Part shown: piece by piece, positions 46,492-58,385 of the stretch | How positions within the stretch are numbered: the first letter of the stretch is position 1 | Layout of the letters: every line of letters begins with the position of its first letter | NCBI GenBank assembly: GCA_021772915.1 | Contig: JAJFLB010000034.1 | Span: forward strand, 140,304-204,303 | Source of the DNA: Gammaproteobacteria bacterium | Lineage (GTDB): Bacteria; Pseudomonadota; Gammaproteobacteria; Xanthomonadales; SZUA-36 | Direction of reading: 5' to 3' | Length of the DNA stretch: 64,000 bases | Notes under the pieces: model-generated | The model's input: only the letters and a program-made list of their open reading frames with translations | Database searches by the model: none | Told to the model about the DNA's origin: nothing | Translations under genes and position numbers: made by a program

Positions 46492-46553
46492 GTAGGACCG
46501 ACGACATCGTCGTCGGAAACCATTCCCGATGAGCAAGCTCATCGGTCCTACAG
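46492..46553. repeat. GTAGGACCGACGAG-family palindromes, inverted pair
   Basis: GTAGGACCGACGACATCGTC at 46492, then TTCCCGATGAGCAAGCTCAT in the opposite orientation at 46523-46542 extending to the CCTACAG at 46553. It lies between the convergent amidohydrolase and ggt genes. Confidence 0.85.
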
Positions 46554-46570
46554 TCCTACGGCCTTGCGTA

Positions 46571-49153
<2,583 letters not shown>

Positions 49154-49183
49154 TTAAACATTTTGCTAATGGGAGGCTAGCTC

Positions 49184-49217
49184 AAAAAAAACCGGCTATG
49201 CGGGGGGGTATAGCCGG
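49184..49217 (-). terminator. rho-independent terminator
   Basis: Read on the reverse strand, stem CCGGCTAT/ATAGCCGG (49217-49210 with 49199-49192) is followed by a run of eight T. It is the second of two terminators after rsmD. Confidence 0.85.
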
Positions 49218-49233
49218 CTGTGTAAACCCCTGT

Positions 49234-49262
49234 TAAAAAAAGGCCGGCGGGGAGCCGGCCTT
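49234..49262 (-). terminator. rho-independent terminator of rsmD
   Basis: On the reverse strand, GGCCGGCTCCCCGCCGGCC forms a strong GC hairpin followed by seven T, 40 bp after the rsmD stop. Confidence 0.9.
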
Positions 49263-49302
49263 CAAGCAGGGACTAAAGGCAGGCATGTAGGCTTGCCTTC
49301 AA

Positions 49303-49902
49303 TTAACCAGACCCGAGTTCCATTTGCTTTCTTTCACCCGGTCTGCGAAAAAGTTGCATACGTATTTCACCCTGCCGTTGATCACGCCATACCGACCATC
49401 CCTCGGGGGCTGTCAGGCATACCGAGGCCGGTGATTCAAGGTAAATAAAACCACCTCGCTTGACACAATTCTGGTCCGTCAACCTCGCCAGTACGGTTTC
49501 ACTGAGATTACTATCAAATGGCGGGTCAACAAACACAAGATCAAAGCTGTCCGCCGAGAAATCACTCAGTAATGCTAGTGCACCACCGGCCAGCAATTTG
49601 ATCTGATCAGCCTGTAGTTGCTCGATAGTTTGCCGTATTTTTTTCCGTACAAGTGGGTGTTTTTCTATCATCAGCACCGACGCGGCACCACGGGAAGCAG
49701 CCTCAAAACCCAAGGCGCCGGTGCCGGCAAAAAGATCTGCGCAATCAGCCGCCATAATCCACGGCTGCAACCAGTTGAACAAGGTCTCTCGGCAACGGTC
49801 ACCAGTGGGGCGCAACCCGGGCACATCGACCACTTGCAAGCGGTGCCCGCGCCAATCACCGCCAATAATTCTCACCCCGTTGTTTTTTTCAGATTTACGC
49901 AT
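49303..49902 (-). CDS. rsmD: 16S rRNA (guanine-966-N2)-methyltransferase
   Basis: A 199-residue methyltransferase of the small ribosomal subunit. RIIGGDWRG and LRPTGDRCRETLFNWL are RsmD signatures; DLFAGTGALGFEAASRGA is motif I and VFVDPPFDS is the catalytic DPPF-type motif. It is divergent from ftsY across 107 bp, the standard rsmD/ftsY arrangement. Confidence 0.96.
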   Translation of the reverse strand: MRKSEKNNGVRIIGGDWRGHRLQVVDVPGLRPTGDRCRETLFNWLQPWIMAADCADLFAGTGALGFEAASRGAASVLMIEKHPLVRKKIRQTIEQLQADQIKLLAGGALALLSDFSADSFDLVFVDPPFDSNLSETVLARLTDQNCVKRGGFIYLESPASVCLTAPEGWSVWRDQRQGEIRMQLFRRPGERKQMELGSG

Positions 49903-50009
49903 ATGTCCAGACCTTCTAAAATAGCATATCGCGTTCAGTGTTCGACCGCTTAACTATTCACTGAATCACCCAATGCATCCCTCGTGGGTCACTGACGTAA
50001 AATAAATCT

Positions 50010-51002
50010 ATGTTTCGAATTTTCCGCAAGAAAAACAAGCAAACCGGTGAGTTGCAGGATGTGCAACTCCGACCGGTCGAACAGGCGGGCGTTGACCCAC
50101 TGGAAAAACGGCTGGAGGACTCACGCCGTGTTATCGGTCAACGGCTCATGGCTGTTTTCAGTGGGCACAGCGATATTAACGAAGACCTGCTTGAGGAACT
50201 GGAGACAATATTGTTGACGGCCGATGTGGGTGTAAATGCCAGCCTGGAAATCATGGCCAACCTGCGCGCCGCGATCACCAATCGCAGTATCAAAGACCCC
50301 CAGTCATTGCTACCGGCAGTGCAGGCAGAGTTGTATGAGCTGATTATGCCCAGCGAGCAATTATTAGCTGTGGATACCAGCCACAAGCCATTTGTCATAT
50401 TGATGGTGGGCATCAACGGGGCAGGCAAAACCACAACGATCGGTAAACTGGCACAAAGATTCCAGGAAGAGGATCTGTCCGTCATGCTGGCAGCCGGTGA
50501 TACCTTTCGTGCCGCAGCAGTTGAACAACTCAAATCATGGGGCGATCGTAACGATGTACCGGTGATTGCACAGGGAACGGGTGCAGACTCGGCAGCCGTC
50601 ATTTTTGACGCGCTGCAGTCGGCAATAGCACGCAATGTTGACGTTCTGATTGCCGATACCGCCGGACGTCTGCATACCCAAACCAACCTGATGGATGAAC
50701 TGAAAAAAATCCGGCGCGTCATCAACCGCGTGGACCCGGGTGCTCCGCACGAAGTAATGCTGGTGGTAGATGCCGGCACCGGTACCAACGCGCTTAACCA
50801 GGCCCGAAACTTTAACGAAGCGGTCGGTGTTACCGGCATTACCATCACCAAGCTGGACGGAACGGCACGCGGGGGTATGTTGTTTGCCATTGCCTCTGAG
50901 CTCGGCATACCCATACGCTTTATCGGCGTGGGTGAATCGGCCAATGACCTGCGCCCCTTCGATGCAGGTACTTTTATTAATGCCATTTTGCCCCTGGACT
51001 AG
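50010..51002 (+). CDS. ftsY: signal recognition particle receptor FtsY
   Basis: A 330-residue SRP GTPase at the inner membrane. NG-domain motifs: GINGAGKTTTIGKLA, DTFRAAAVEQL, DTAGRLHTQ, TKLDGTARGG and VGESANDLRPF. It lacks the long acidic A domain of E. coli FtsY. mutY begins 3 bp after its stop. Confidence 0.97.
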   Translation: MFRIFRKKNKQTGELQDVQLRPVEQAGVDPLEKRLEDSRRVIGQRLMAVFSGHSDINEDLLEELETILLTADVGVNASLEIMANLRAAITNRSIKDPQSLLPAVQAELYELIMPSEQLLAVDTSHKPFVILMVGINGAGKTTTIGKLAQRFQEEDLSVMLAAGDTFRAAAVEQLKSWGDRNDVPVIAQGTGADSAAVIFDALQSAIARNVDVLIADTAGRLHTQTNLMDELKKIRRVINRVDPGAPHEVMLVVDAGTGTNALNQARNFNEAVGVTGITITKLDGTARGGMLFAIASELGIPIRFIGVGESANDLRPFDAGTFINAILPLD

Positions 51003-51005
51003 TCA

Positions 51006-52070
51006 TTGGCTGACACCTCATTTTCTACCCGTCTACTGACCTGGTGGGACAGACACGGTCGTAAAAACCTGCCCTGGCAAAACGAGCGCACGCCGTATCG
51101 TGTCTGGGTCGCAGAAATCATGTTGCAACAGACCCAGGTCAAAACCGTGATTCCCTACTTTGAAAGGTTCACGGCGAGATTTCCGGATATGAACACCCTG
51201 GCGGACGCCAGCGTGGACGAGGTTTTGGCGCTCTGGTCAGGTCTGGGTTATTACGCCCGTGCCCGCAATCTGCTCAGGACCGCCAAAATATGTGCAGAAC
51301 AACACACAGGTGAACTGCCGTTAACACCCGAGGCGTTGCTGGCATTACCGGGTATCGGTGAGAGCACGGCCAATGCCATCTGGTCACAGGCCAATAACCA
51401 CCCCGCGGTGGTGTTGGATGGGAATGTGCAGCGAGTATTCGCCCGACACGACGCAATCGCCGGCTGGCCGGGAAAATCAAGTGTACGTAGGAAACTTTGG
51501 TCAGCGGCCGAACAAGTGCTGCCCGAAAGTCGCGGAGCGGATTACACCCAGGCAGTCATGGATCTGGGGGCGACCCTGTGTACACGTAAAAACCCGGTAT
51601 GTGACCAGTGTCCCGTCAACTCGGATTGCAGCAGCTTCCGAACGGGTACGGTGGAACAACTGCCCACCCCCCGGCCCCGGTTGAAAATAACCGCGCACTC
51701 CTTTCACGTGCTGATCCTGATCGATGACCAGGGTCGCGTACTGTTGGAACGCCGCCCCCCAACCGGCATTTGGGGCGGGTTGTGGTCGCTACCCGAACAT
51801 CACAACCGACAAGCACTTGAGCAGCGGTTGGGCGTCGAGCACGATGACATGCAGTCATTACCAAGCTTGCGACATCAGTTGACGCATATGAAGATGACGA
51901 TACACCCGCATATTGGACCTGCAAAACCCTTGGCGACGGGAGTAGAATGCAACCAGGACCAACGTTGGTTCGGGCCGCAGGATTGGTCGAAAATTGGCCT
52001 GCCCAAACCTATCAGACAATTATTAGAAAGCCACCTAGCCGGTGACACCACAATGAGTATCCGAAAATGA
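51006..52070 (+). CDS. mutY: A/G-specific adenine DNA glycosylase
   Basis: A 354-residue base-excision enzyme that removes A opposite 8-oxo[21 protein letters not shown], the helix-hairpin-helix LPGIGESTA, the 4Fe-4S ligands [17 protein letters not shown], and a C-terminal NUDIX-like domain ([15 protein letters not shown]) are present. It starts at TTG 51006; its stop overlaps the yggX ATG (ATGA). Confidence 0.96.
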   Translation: MADTSFSTRLLTWWDRHGRKNLPWQNERTPYRVWVAEIMLQQTQVKTVIPYFERFTARFPDMNTLADASVDEVLALWSGLGYYARARNLLRTAKICAEQHTGELPLTPEALLALPGIGESTANAIWSQANNHPAVVLDGNVQRVFARHDAIAGWPGKSSVRRKLWSAAEQVLPESRGADYTQAVMDLGATLCTRKNPVCDQCPVNSDCSSFRTGTVEQLPTPRPRLKITAHSFHVLILIDDQGRVLLERRPPTGIWGGLWSLPEHHNRQALEQRLGVEHDDMQSLPSLRHQLTHMKMTIHPHIGPAKPLATGVECNQDQRWFGPQDWSKIGLPKPIRQLLESHLAGDTTMSIRK

Positions 52071-52345
52071 CTGAGCACAGGGTTAACTGCAGTTTGCTGG
52101 GGCAGGAGTTGCCCGGTCTGACGTTCCAAACCTATCCGGGCGAGCTCGGCAAGCGGATATTTGAAAACATTTCCCAACAGGCCTGGCAACAATGGCTGGC
52201 TCATCAAACTATTTTGATCAACGAACACCGGCTGAGCCCGATTGAACCGGCACACCGAAAATTTCTTGAGCAGGAAATGGAAAAATATTTCTTTGGTGAG
52301 GGTTCGGAAAAACCAGAGGGCTTCGTACCTGAAGATGGCAAGTAG
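52067..52345 (+). CDS. yggX: YggX-type Fe(II)-trafficking protein
   Basis: A 92-residue protein with [13 protein letters not shown] (conserved Cys), YPGELGKRI and [20 protein letters not shown]. It protects Fe-S clusters from oxidation. The pairing with mutY and the following tRNA-Phe is common in gammaproteobacteria. Confidence 0.96.
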   Translation: MTEHRVNCSLLGQELPGLTFQTYPGELGKRIFENISQQAWQQWLAHQTILINEHRLSPIEPAHRKFLEQEMEKYFFGEGSEKPEGFVPEDGK

Positions 52346-52424
52346 GGGGTTTTACTCTTGACTTAGTTCCACCCAAACGGTTTAATACCGCGCTCTCTGA
52401 ATCCAGAGAACGACGTGCCGAAAT

Positions 52425-52500
<76 letters not shown>

Positions 52501-52778
52501 TTTAAATCAAAAAGTTACGTTACCCGCGGAATTTCACTCGCATGCCTTGCTGGAGTTTTGCGGGAACTAGCCTATGATCAATCGTCGCAATGCCACTTTT
52601 TCGGTTTTCCTCTCGTCCTGGACTCCGTTCACTGCATTGACAAGCCCAAAATCTCTGGTCCATTCACTGCAATTTAGAAAAATCTTGTTTCAGGGCTCAA
52701 GAGTGGCTTCTTCAGAAGAGCGTAACATCGTTTCAGAATCTATGTGTAGGGCCGCTGGGCACCTAATGGTACCAATAT

Positions 52779-53465
52779 TTACTTTCCGAGAACCTGTAAA
52801 AGATGCCTGCCAAGCTTTGTAATTTGAAAAAAGCGCAATTTCGATGACTCCGAAAGAAGGGTATCTTTCCTGGAGGCAAATTCGTTCATGTCCTTAATAT
52901 CACCCAAATGGATTACCATACGAGATTCCAAGTCTGACAGTATCCACCTAAAGGCCATACGATCCAATTCCCCTTCGTGCCTATAGCGGTAAATACCGAA
53001 AATAGACTCCAACTGCTCCTTCTTTTTCAATTCACCATAATTGTCTTCAAGAAACAACAATACTTCTATGTGACCTATTGATAGATCTTCCAATAATTTG
53101 AGCAATACGTGCTGTAGCTCTTCGTCCGGAATAGCTCGTGACCCAACTGCCACGACAAAATCCCGTAGAGCCTTGATCTTTTTCTTTTTGTGAGTAGCTA
53201 GTGCTGTTGCTGTTGCCTTCAGAAATACCGATACAAATGCAGAATCCTCGACCAGTGCTTCGGGAAAGCGACCGTATCGTATAGCAAGCTCATCAAGAGC
53301 AGATTCAACCTCTTCTGACCACGCACGCTTTCGTTTATCTAATGGACTCATAAGGTGACACCCAAGCTCTGCAATTAGTCCGCCTACGACTGGTATTGCT
53401 GAAACTACACCTTTGATTGCGGCTTGCGTGAGCTCCTCGCGACCAGTCGGAAGCTTGTTTTCCAT
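52779..53465 (-). CDS. hypothetical protein, island-borne
   Basis: A 228-residue protein with no family that I recognise. Residues 14-34 (AAIKGVVSAIPVVGGLIAEL) form a glycine-rich hydrophobic segment that could enter a membrane. After it comes a long helical, charged region (RKRAWSEEVESALDELAIRYG; LATHKKKKIKALRDFVVAVG) and a C-terminal FFQITKLGRHLLQVLGK, which looks like a winged-helix end. It lies downstream of the OLD-type gene on the same strand, with about 295 bp between. An effector or sensor of a defence module is possible but unproven. Confidence 0.55.
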   Translation of the reverse strand: MENKLPTGREELTQAAIKGVVSAIPVVGGLIAELGCHLMSPLDKRKRAWSEEVESALDELAIRYGRFPEALVEDSAFVSVFLKATATALATHKKKKIKALRDFVVAVGSRAIPDEELQHVLLKLLEDLSIGHIEVLLFLEDNYGELKKKEQLESIFGIYRYRHEGELDRMAFRWILSDLESRMVIHLGDIKDMNEFASRKDTLLSESSKLRFFQITKLGRHLLQVLGK

Positions 53466-53759
53466 AATTTCCTACCTGTAGACAAGAGAAAAAGCCTGAT
53501 CTATTTCGGGGTATTTGAATCGATGAGCATTAACAGAGCTTTACCAAACATGATCTTCCAATAACGCGGGATTTTCAATACAACAGTTAGCAATGAACCG
53601 CTCCGACCTTACCGGGAACTCCACCTGGAGACGCCACCAGGTGACAATGACAATGAAATTGTTAGTGAGGGCATTTATTCAGAAGTGGAGTTCTAAACCC
53701 GTGAAAAAGTACTAAAGGGGGTCAATTTTAAATCGGTGGTGACTTAAACACATTGAGGC

Positions 53760-55703
53760 TCAACCAAGCTCAATATTCAGTTTTAGTTCCTGCACAATTT
53801 TTCGATAAATTGATCCAAATTTCCTCTTGAATTTGGAGTCAAGTATCTTGGCACCTGGGGTATTGGCAACAATCTCGAGTAGCTCGTAAGCAATTGCCGT
53901 TTTTTGGAGCATATTTATTCCACGTGACAAACAGGCTTCTTTAAGTTTTTCTACTCGACCTGGTCCTTCAATTTCTGATGAAGCGATTTTATCGACAGTT
54001 GGATAATGTTTTTTTAGCAGAGAATTCACTGCCTTAACAAATTGACTTTGAGTAATAAAATCTTCAATTGTGTACTCAATATTTTTGATCCTACTTACGC
54101 TGAAAATGAGGTTCTTATCAACACCGGAATTAATCAATCGTACCTTCTGCTCATCTCCACCCGAATCTGAGTCAACAAAATATGCAACCCTAACACCAAC
54201 ACTATTCAAACTAGGCAGCGCAGTATTACTACATTCGGAAAGTCCTGGTACTACTTGAAACCCAAGCATTGTCTTATTAACCGCATGTCGAAATAATGTC
54301 GGTAATAGAATCATCTCCGTTGGACCCTCAGCAACAAGGGAGTAGCGAACTGGAAAGAATGCCAAGCTAGTTGCTCCCATACCATAAAGCAATGGGTAGA
54401 AACCAGGTGTTTCTGAACACCAAAATTTATTTACCACCCTGCTGGTATTAGTTGCTTGATCTAAACTAACTAATCGTACCCCAACACCTAAATCTTCTGG
54501 CAAGCAACCTACAGAATGGGTGGTATAAATTACTTTTTGGGTAACGTTTTGCCGAGTTAGCATTTGAACTAAATCTGCTTGACCATCGTAATGTAAGTGT
54601 ATTTCTGCTTCGTCTATTAGCAAAATCGGTTTTTCTACGCGTTCAACTGTAGTAAAGGCTTGGAGTGCAACAAACTGTCTAAGACCATCGCTCCTTTCAC
54701 CCAGAGTACTAAATTGCTCATTCCCATCAACAATGAATATTCTAAGAAATTCGCCCTCCATGTCGAAATGAACGTGAATACCAGATTGTGACCAAGTTTT
54801 CTTAAAGGCTTCATGAAGTTTCTTGTTTGCTTTATTAAGTATATTTAGTCTTTGGGCGGAGTCATCCTTGGATTCTGATTCATATAGCTTTCCTAGATCC
54901 AAGCTAGAAATTTTGGCCAAATGTTTTAGCGGTTTTGGCGGATTGTCAACAACTTGTGAGAGATCGTATGTTGCTTCAAGTGCGCGTTGCTCATCTGTAA
55001 ACTCTAGAGTCCTAGGAATTCTTTCCTCCAAAAGTGAAAAAGCATAGTCAGCAGGGTTTAGCTGGCTTTCAAGGTTAATAACATCTTGCAATTGATGATG
55101 TAGGTTTGAAACATATTTTGGTAGTGTCTTGCTTAGACCGTAGTTCGGGGATAACTTCTCAAGGTCGGTTTTCAAAAATGTACAGCAACGACTTAATTCA
55201 CTAATCTCAACACTACTCATGTCAATTTCACTTGATTCAATAAAGTCTGCTAAATTATCGAGAGAATCAATCAAGTCAGATTCAATTAATTCCACAAGTT
55301 CTTTAAATTGAGAATTCGAAATAGCACGTCGTATCCGACTCACGATTGTTGAACGGTGCTCTATGTTTCTCTCCGGAAGTTCGGGGTTAAATTCAAATGA
55401 ACGATCACCATTCAACTCCTTGTGTTGAATTAACCAAGTTGGAACTTTAATTTTGGCAGCAAGAAGATCCGATTTTTCGAGAAAATATCCACCGCTCAGC
55501 GCAAATTCTTCATTGGAACCACGTGTTTTTTCGATTTCAAGGACTGGCTCATTGTTATCTAGATAGGCAAGTGCTTTTAATAACGAGGTTTTTCCTGCCT
55601 CATTTGGACCAACTAGGGCTACTAGCTGTCCAGATACATTGAGTGTTGATTCCTGTTCAAACCGTCTAAATCCTTTCAGTTTTATCCATCCTAGTTCCAT
55701 AAA
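53760..55703 (-). CDS. OLD-family ATPase with TOPRIM nuclease-like domain
   Basis: A 647-residue protein. An ABC/SMC-type ATPase head comes first: IKLKGFRRF, Walker A GPNEAGKTSLLK (31-42), and after a helical insertion Walker B ILLIDEAEIHLHYDG. Then a TOPRIM domain: VAEGPTEMILLP (catalytic Glu) and AYFVDSDSGG (DxD). This is the Class 2-like OLD/AAA_15 architecture, related to P2 Old and the GajA nuclease of Gabija. No UvrD-like GajB is adjacent, so Gabija itself is not indicated. AGGTG precedes the ATG at 55703. Confidence 0.82.
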   Translation of the reverse strand, partial: FMELGWIKLKGFRRFEQESTLNVSGQLVALVGPNEAGKTSLLKALAYLDNNEPVLEIEKTRGSNEEFALSGGYFLEKSDLLAAKIKVPTWLIQHKELNGDRSFEFNPELPERNIEHRSTIVSRIRRAISNSQFKELVELIESDLIDSLDNLADFIESSEIDMSSVEISELSRCCTFLKTDLEKLSPNYGLSKTLPKYVSNLHHQLQDVINLESQLNPADYAFSLLEERIPRTLEFTDEQRALEATYDLSQVVDNPPKPLKHLAKISSLDLGKLYESESKDDSAQRLNILNKANKKLHEAFKKTWSQSGIHVHFDMEGEFLRIFIVDGNEQFSTLGERSDGLRQFVALQAFTTVERVEKPILLIDEAEIHLHYDGQADLVQMLTRQNVTQKVIYTTHSVGCLPEDLGVGVRLVSLDQATNTSRVVNKFWCSETPGFYPLLYGMGATSLAFFPVRYSLVAEGPTEMILLPTLFRHAVNKTMLGFQVVPGLSECSNTALPSLNSVGVRVAYFVDSDSGGDEQKVRLINSGVDKNLIFSVSRIKNIEYTIEDFITQSQFVKAVNSLLKKHYPTVDKIASSEIEGPGRVEKLKEACLSRGINMLQKTAIAYELLEIVANTPGAKILDSKFKRKFGSIYRKIVQELKLNIELG

Positions 55704-55970
55704 ACACCTGTTTTGATTCGGTGAAAACAATCGAATAAATGTATCCGGCCCCGTTTCTCGTTTTGCAGTTTGGACTGTCCCCGGTATTGTAAACAACTCC
55801 GAGCTATTATTTGACCTGCCTGTGGGTGTAGTTTATTTCATATGTGACGCCTTGTTTGATATCAGATATGCATTTTTGCTTGGACAAGAATTAATCAGCC
55901 TAATGCTGCATTGCGGCCGCAGCGCCAAAAAACCGCTGCCAATGGCCGCCAAGGTTCTCAGGATTTGATC

Positions 55971-56377
55971 ATGACTAATAACCCCAAATCCGGGATTTAC
56001 ATCGTTACGCTAATTAACGATCAGCCAATTTCGGTCAATGCGAACGATCCGAGAATTGCTGATAAAGCCATCAAAGTAACTAAAAAGAATTGTAAAATTG
56101 GCAAGGCCAAGGACTTGGCCAGCCGAATGAATAGTTACTACAAGGTTTTTGTGGAACGCAATGTAAATTTTAGACCAGTTGTGGAAATGTTAGAAATTGA
56201 TGAAGCGGAAAAAGTGATATTGGCAAGCCTGGATCAGTACAGAATAAGGGGGAAGACCGGCCGCAAAAAAACGAGTGGCTACAGGACATTGAACCAAGTG
56301 AACGACTAGGGATAGCGTTAAGCGCATTAGCTGAACTTGGATTGCCCTTTAAACAAGTCGAATGGCGAGATGGCTAA
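55971..56377 (+). pseudogene. GIY-YIG nuclease-like protein, frameshifted at an A7 run
   Basis: The first 99 codons encode a GIY-YIG fold of the T5orf172/MUG113 type: SGIYIVTLIN, CKIGKAKDLASRMNSYY with the catalytic Arg, and LEIDEAEKVIL with the Glu. The open frame then ends at 56309. A -1 shift at A7 (56265-56271) restores a longer frame that continues EWLQDIEPSERLGIALSAL and ends VEWRDG at TAA 56375-56377, 2 bp before the next gene. That tail is the natural family C-terminus, so one A has been lost by mutation or sequencing error, or the run is a slippage site. Confidence 0.75.
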
Positions 56378-56379
56378 TA

Positions 56380-56589
56380 ATGAACTCACTAAAAGAAAGG
56401 ATGGCAGAATTTGATCCTATAATATTAACGCCCTGCCAGACATGCAAGCACAGACTCTCGGGATTCACATGTAAGGCATTTCCGAGAGGGATTCCCCAAG
56501 TAATATTGACTGGAGAGAATGACCATCAGGATCATTACACCGGGGATGGCGGGGTTATATATGAATCTTCTTTGTTTCCCTATATATAA
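56380..56589 (+). CDS. small cysteine protein
   Basis: A 69-residue protein with CQTCKHRLSGFTCKAFPRGIP and HQDHYTGDGGVIYE. This pattern (CxxC, a third Cys, AFP-GIP, H and GD-G) is found in a widespread small family of unknown function, probably a zinc or Fe site. It begins 2 bp after the restored GIY-YIG frame, so the two were probably translated together. Confidence 0.7.
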   Translation: MNSLKERMAEFDPIILTPCQTCKHRLSGFTCKAFPRGIPQVILTGENDHQDHYTGDGGVIYESSLFPYI

Positions 56590-56950
56590 ATATACTTCCG
56601 ACAAACTTCCGAACTTCCGAATTGTTAGTTGTAATAGCCAGTATCCGATTTGACAGTAATCGTCATGTTTCATCAAGCTAAATGACAGCTTTGCGACTGT
56701 GATCTCAAGCGGTCAATGCAACGTCTAAACTCTAATTAAAGAGTGGGAGATGTTGAAAACTATTTGGCGCTCGTTGTTTTAGGGACAACACTCAACTAAT
56801 GGGTCGGTTATTTATTTATTTAGGTATTAAATCCCCACTTTAATTCCCAAAACAAAGAAATATGGAGAGTAATTCCTACTTGAGTTTTTGAGTTTTGGGT
56901 TTTCACACAGCCTCGGCCAGAAGCGGAACTTAGCAAATGTACGAAGAAGG

Positions 56951-56976
56951 AGGGCCGCCAGTGATTGACGGCCCCG
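56951..56976 (-). terminator. possible terminator after the symporter-methyltransferase operon
   Basis: On the reverse strand, CGGGCC-type stem bases (GGGCCG at 56974-56969 with CGGCCC at 56957-56952) are followed by TCCTTCTT. The stem is short and the tail only T-rich. Confidence 0.4.
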
Positions 56977-56981
56977 GTGGG

Positions 56982-57077
56982 TTAGGCGTTGGCCTCCATT
57001 TTCGGGGCTTTAATTTTTGGGATGATACCTTCAAACATTTGAACCAGATCTTCAACACTTACACCACCTTGTGCCAA
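56982..57077 (-). CDS. candidate small peptide ORF
   Basis: A 31-codon frame from TTG 57077 to TAA. Its translation has a regular amphipathic part (SVEDLVQMFEGIIPKI) and a basic Pro/Lys end (KAPKMEANA). It lies 220 bp downstream of the methyltransferase on the same strand and directly before the hairpin. There is no clear ribosome site, and a stop precedes it in frame. It may be the remnant 3' end of a larger gene. Confidence 0.25.
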   Translation of the reverse strand: MAQGGVSVEDLVQMFEGIIPKIKAPKMEANA

Positions 57078-57298
57078 TACCGTTCACAACGCTTACAAAA
57101 TCATTCTGAGAGGAGAATCCATGCGTAAAGGAAATCATTGTTGACGGCACCCACCGGTTCAGGTGGCAACCTTTAAACGGATTAGGGGGCAATCTTCACC
57201 GGAATACGCAGCATGGCCTCTCTACGCGTTTTAAATGATTAAAGTGGTTTTGCCCATTCTCTCGGACACTCAGCTAAGAGCAGTCTGATCGGCCATCT

Positions 57299-58381
57299 TT
57301 AGCTGCCGCCGCACATACGACGGATCACAAACAGATTGTAGAAATCTGAATTCACTCCCACCTGATCGACACGATACGAGCCGTGTGTTGCGCAGACATT
57401 GGTTAAGGCTTCCAGAGACCAGGCTAAAGTCCCAACTGGAACCTCATTATTGATTGATATTGGTAGTTCATGTAGACATGAAAATCCATAGAGAATTTTT
57501 CCAATACCGGTTGAAAGACTATTGATTTCAGTTTCGTTTTTTGGTGCGACAACGACACACAAACCATCTTGGTCTAACAATGCAAGGCAAGAACCAAGTA
57601 ACATCGCAGGGTCCGCTGTTGCACTCAGGACATCCATTAGCAACACGAGATCGAATGCTTCACCAAGAAAAGTAGTTGCGTTTTGCTGAATGAATTCAAC
57701 TCGATCTGTAAGCCCTTGTTCGGTTGCTTGTTTGTTAGCGAATTCTACGTTGGATTGAATGAGATCAACTCCAGTAATCCTCGCGTTGGGGAATTCAGTG
57801 GCCAGCTTCATCGCAATACTGCCCGTGCCACAGCCAATATCAGCTGCCGAACAACCATTATTGAGCTTAGCCATCAAGCCACCAATTTTGTAAAGCCAAC
57901 GGGAAATGAAGGGGGTACCAATGCTGGAGTCACTGAATTGAGAAATATAATGTGGGAAACTCGCACTGTCAATTTCATGTTGTGAGTGGTTCTTCAGGCG
58001 ATATATCTCCGAGATCGTCTCAATTCGCCGCGACAACTCTTCCCACATAGATATCATACCAATCCAGTAATTTGATGAAGTTCTATTTAGATAAATGTCT
58101 TTTTGTTCCTCACTTAAAAAATATTTTCGAGTTCGAGGTTGAACTTGTATGTACCCCGAAAAACTCATACATTTCAGCCATTCTTCAGCGTATTTGATAT
58201 TTACGCCAGTAATTCTTGAGAACTCAGTCGTGGTAAGCGGAGAATCTTTCAACGCATCAAAAAATTCCAAACGGCAGCCCACGGCAAGAAGGACCATTAC
58301 GAACCCCCCCCCAGTATCTTCAATTATTCGTTGGTAAGGACTCTGATTTGTCTGTGTCTTTAAATACGCCGAGCTTGTCAT
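57299..58381 (-). CDS. winged-helix SAM methyltransferase (Rv2258c-like architecture)
   Basis: A 360-residue protein. Residues 20-95 form a winged helix of the type found in O-methyltransferases and Rv2258c-like proteins (LAVGCRLEFFDALKD, SRITGVNIKYAEEWLKCM). The SAM domain has ADIGCGTGSIAMKLA (motif I near residue 181), TGVDLIQSNVEFAN and FDLVLLMDVLS. It is the last gene of the reverse-strand operon and starts 4 bp after the PP-loop gene. The likely substrate is a small molecule related to what the PP-loop enzyme makes (inference). Confidence 0.82.
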   Translation of the reverse strand: MTSSAYLKTQTNQSPYQRIIEDTGGGFVMVLLAVGCRLEFFDALKDSPLTTTEFSRITGVNIKYAEEWLKCMSFSGYIQVQPRTRKYFLSEEQKDIYLNRTSSNYWIGMISMWEELSRRIETISEIYRLKNHSQHEIDSASFPHYISQFSDSSIGTPFISRWLYKIGGLMAKLNNGCSAADIGCGTGSIAMKLATEFPNARITGVDLIQSNVEFANKQATEQGLTDRVEFIQQNATTFLGEAFDLVLLMDVLSATADPAMLLGSCLALLDQDGLCVVVAPKNETEINSLSTGIGKILYGFSCLHELPISINNEVPVGTLAWSLEALTNVCATHGSYRVDQVGVNSDFYNLFVIRRMCGGS

Positions 58382-58385
58382 ATGC

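Larger units (their letters stand above)
56590..57298. other. mostly non-coding stretch within the island
   Basis: About 700 bp that I read as decayed or regulatory. The left half is very AT-rich without ORFs of note. On the reverse strand a short open frame at 57077-56982 ends just before a hairpin, listed separately. On the forward strand a GAGAGGAG site precedes ATG at 57121, which opens only seven codons before TGA. Confidence 0.5.

Noticed and set aside
50138..50986. 282-codon reverse-strand ORF opposite ftsY
   Set aside because: Antisense shadow of a conserved gene, low-complexity composition, no start context.
53760..55703. Gabija system
   Set aside because: Only a GajA-like layout is present; no UvrD-type helicase (GajB) gene is adjacent.
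57121..57231. Possible selenoprotein: ATG with strong GAGAGGAG site, Cys then TGA, then a 29-codon open tail
   Set aside because: No SECIS-like hairpin is evident after the TGA, and the tail matches nothing known. More likely chance or decay.
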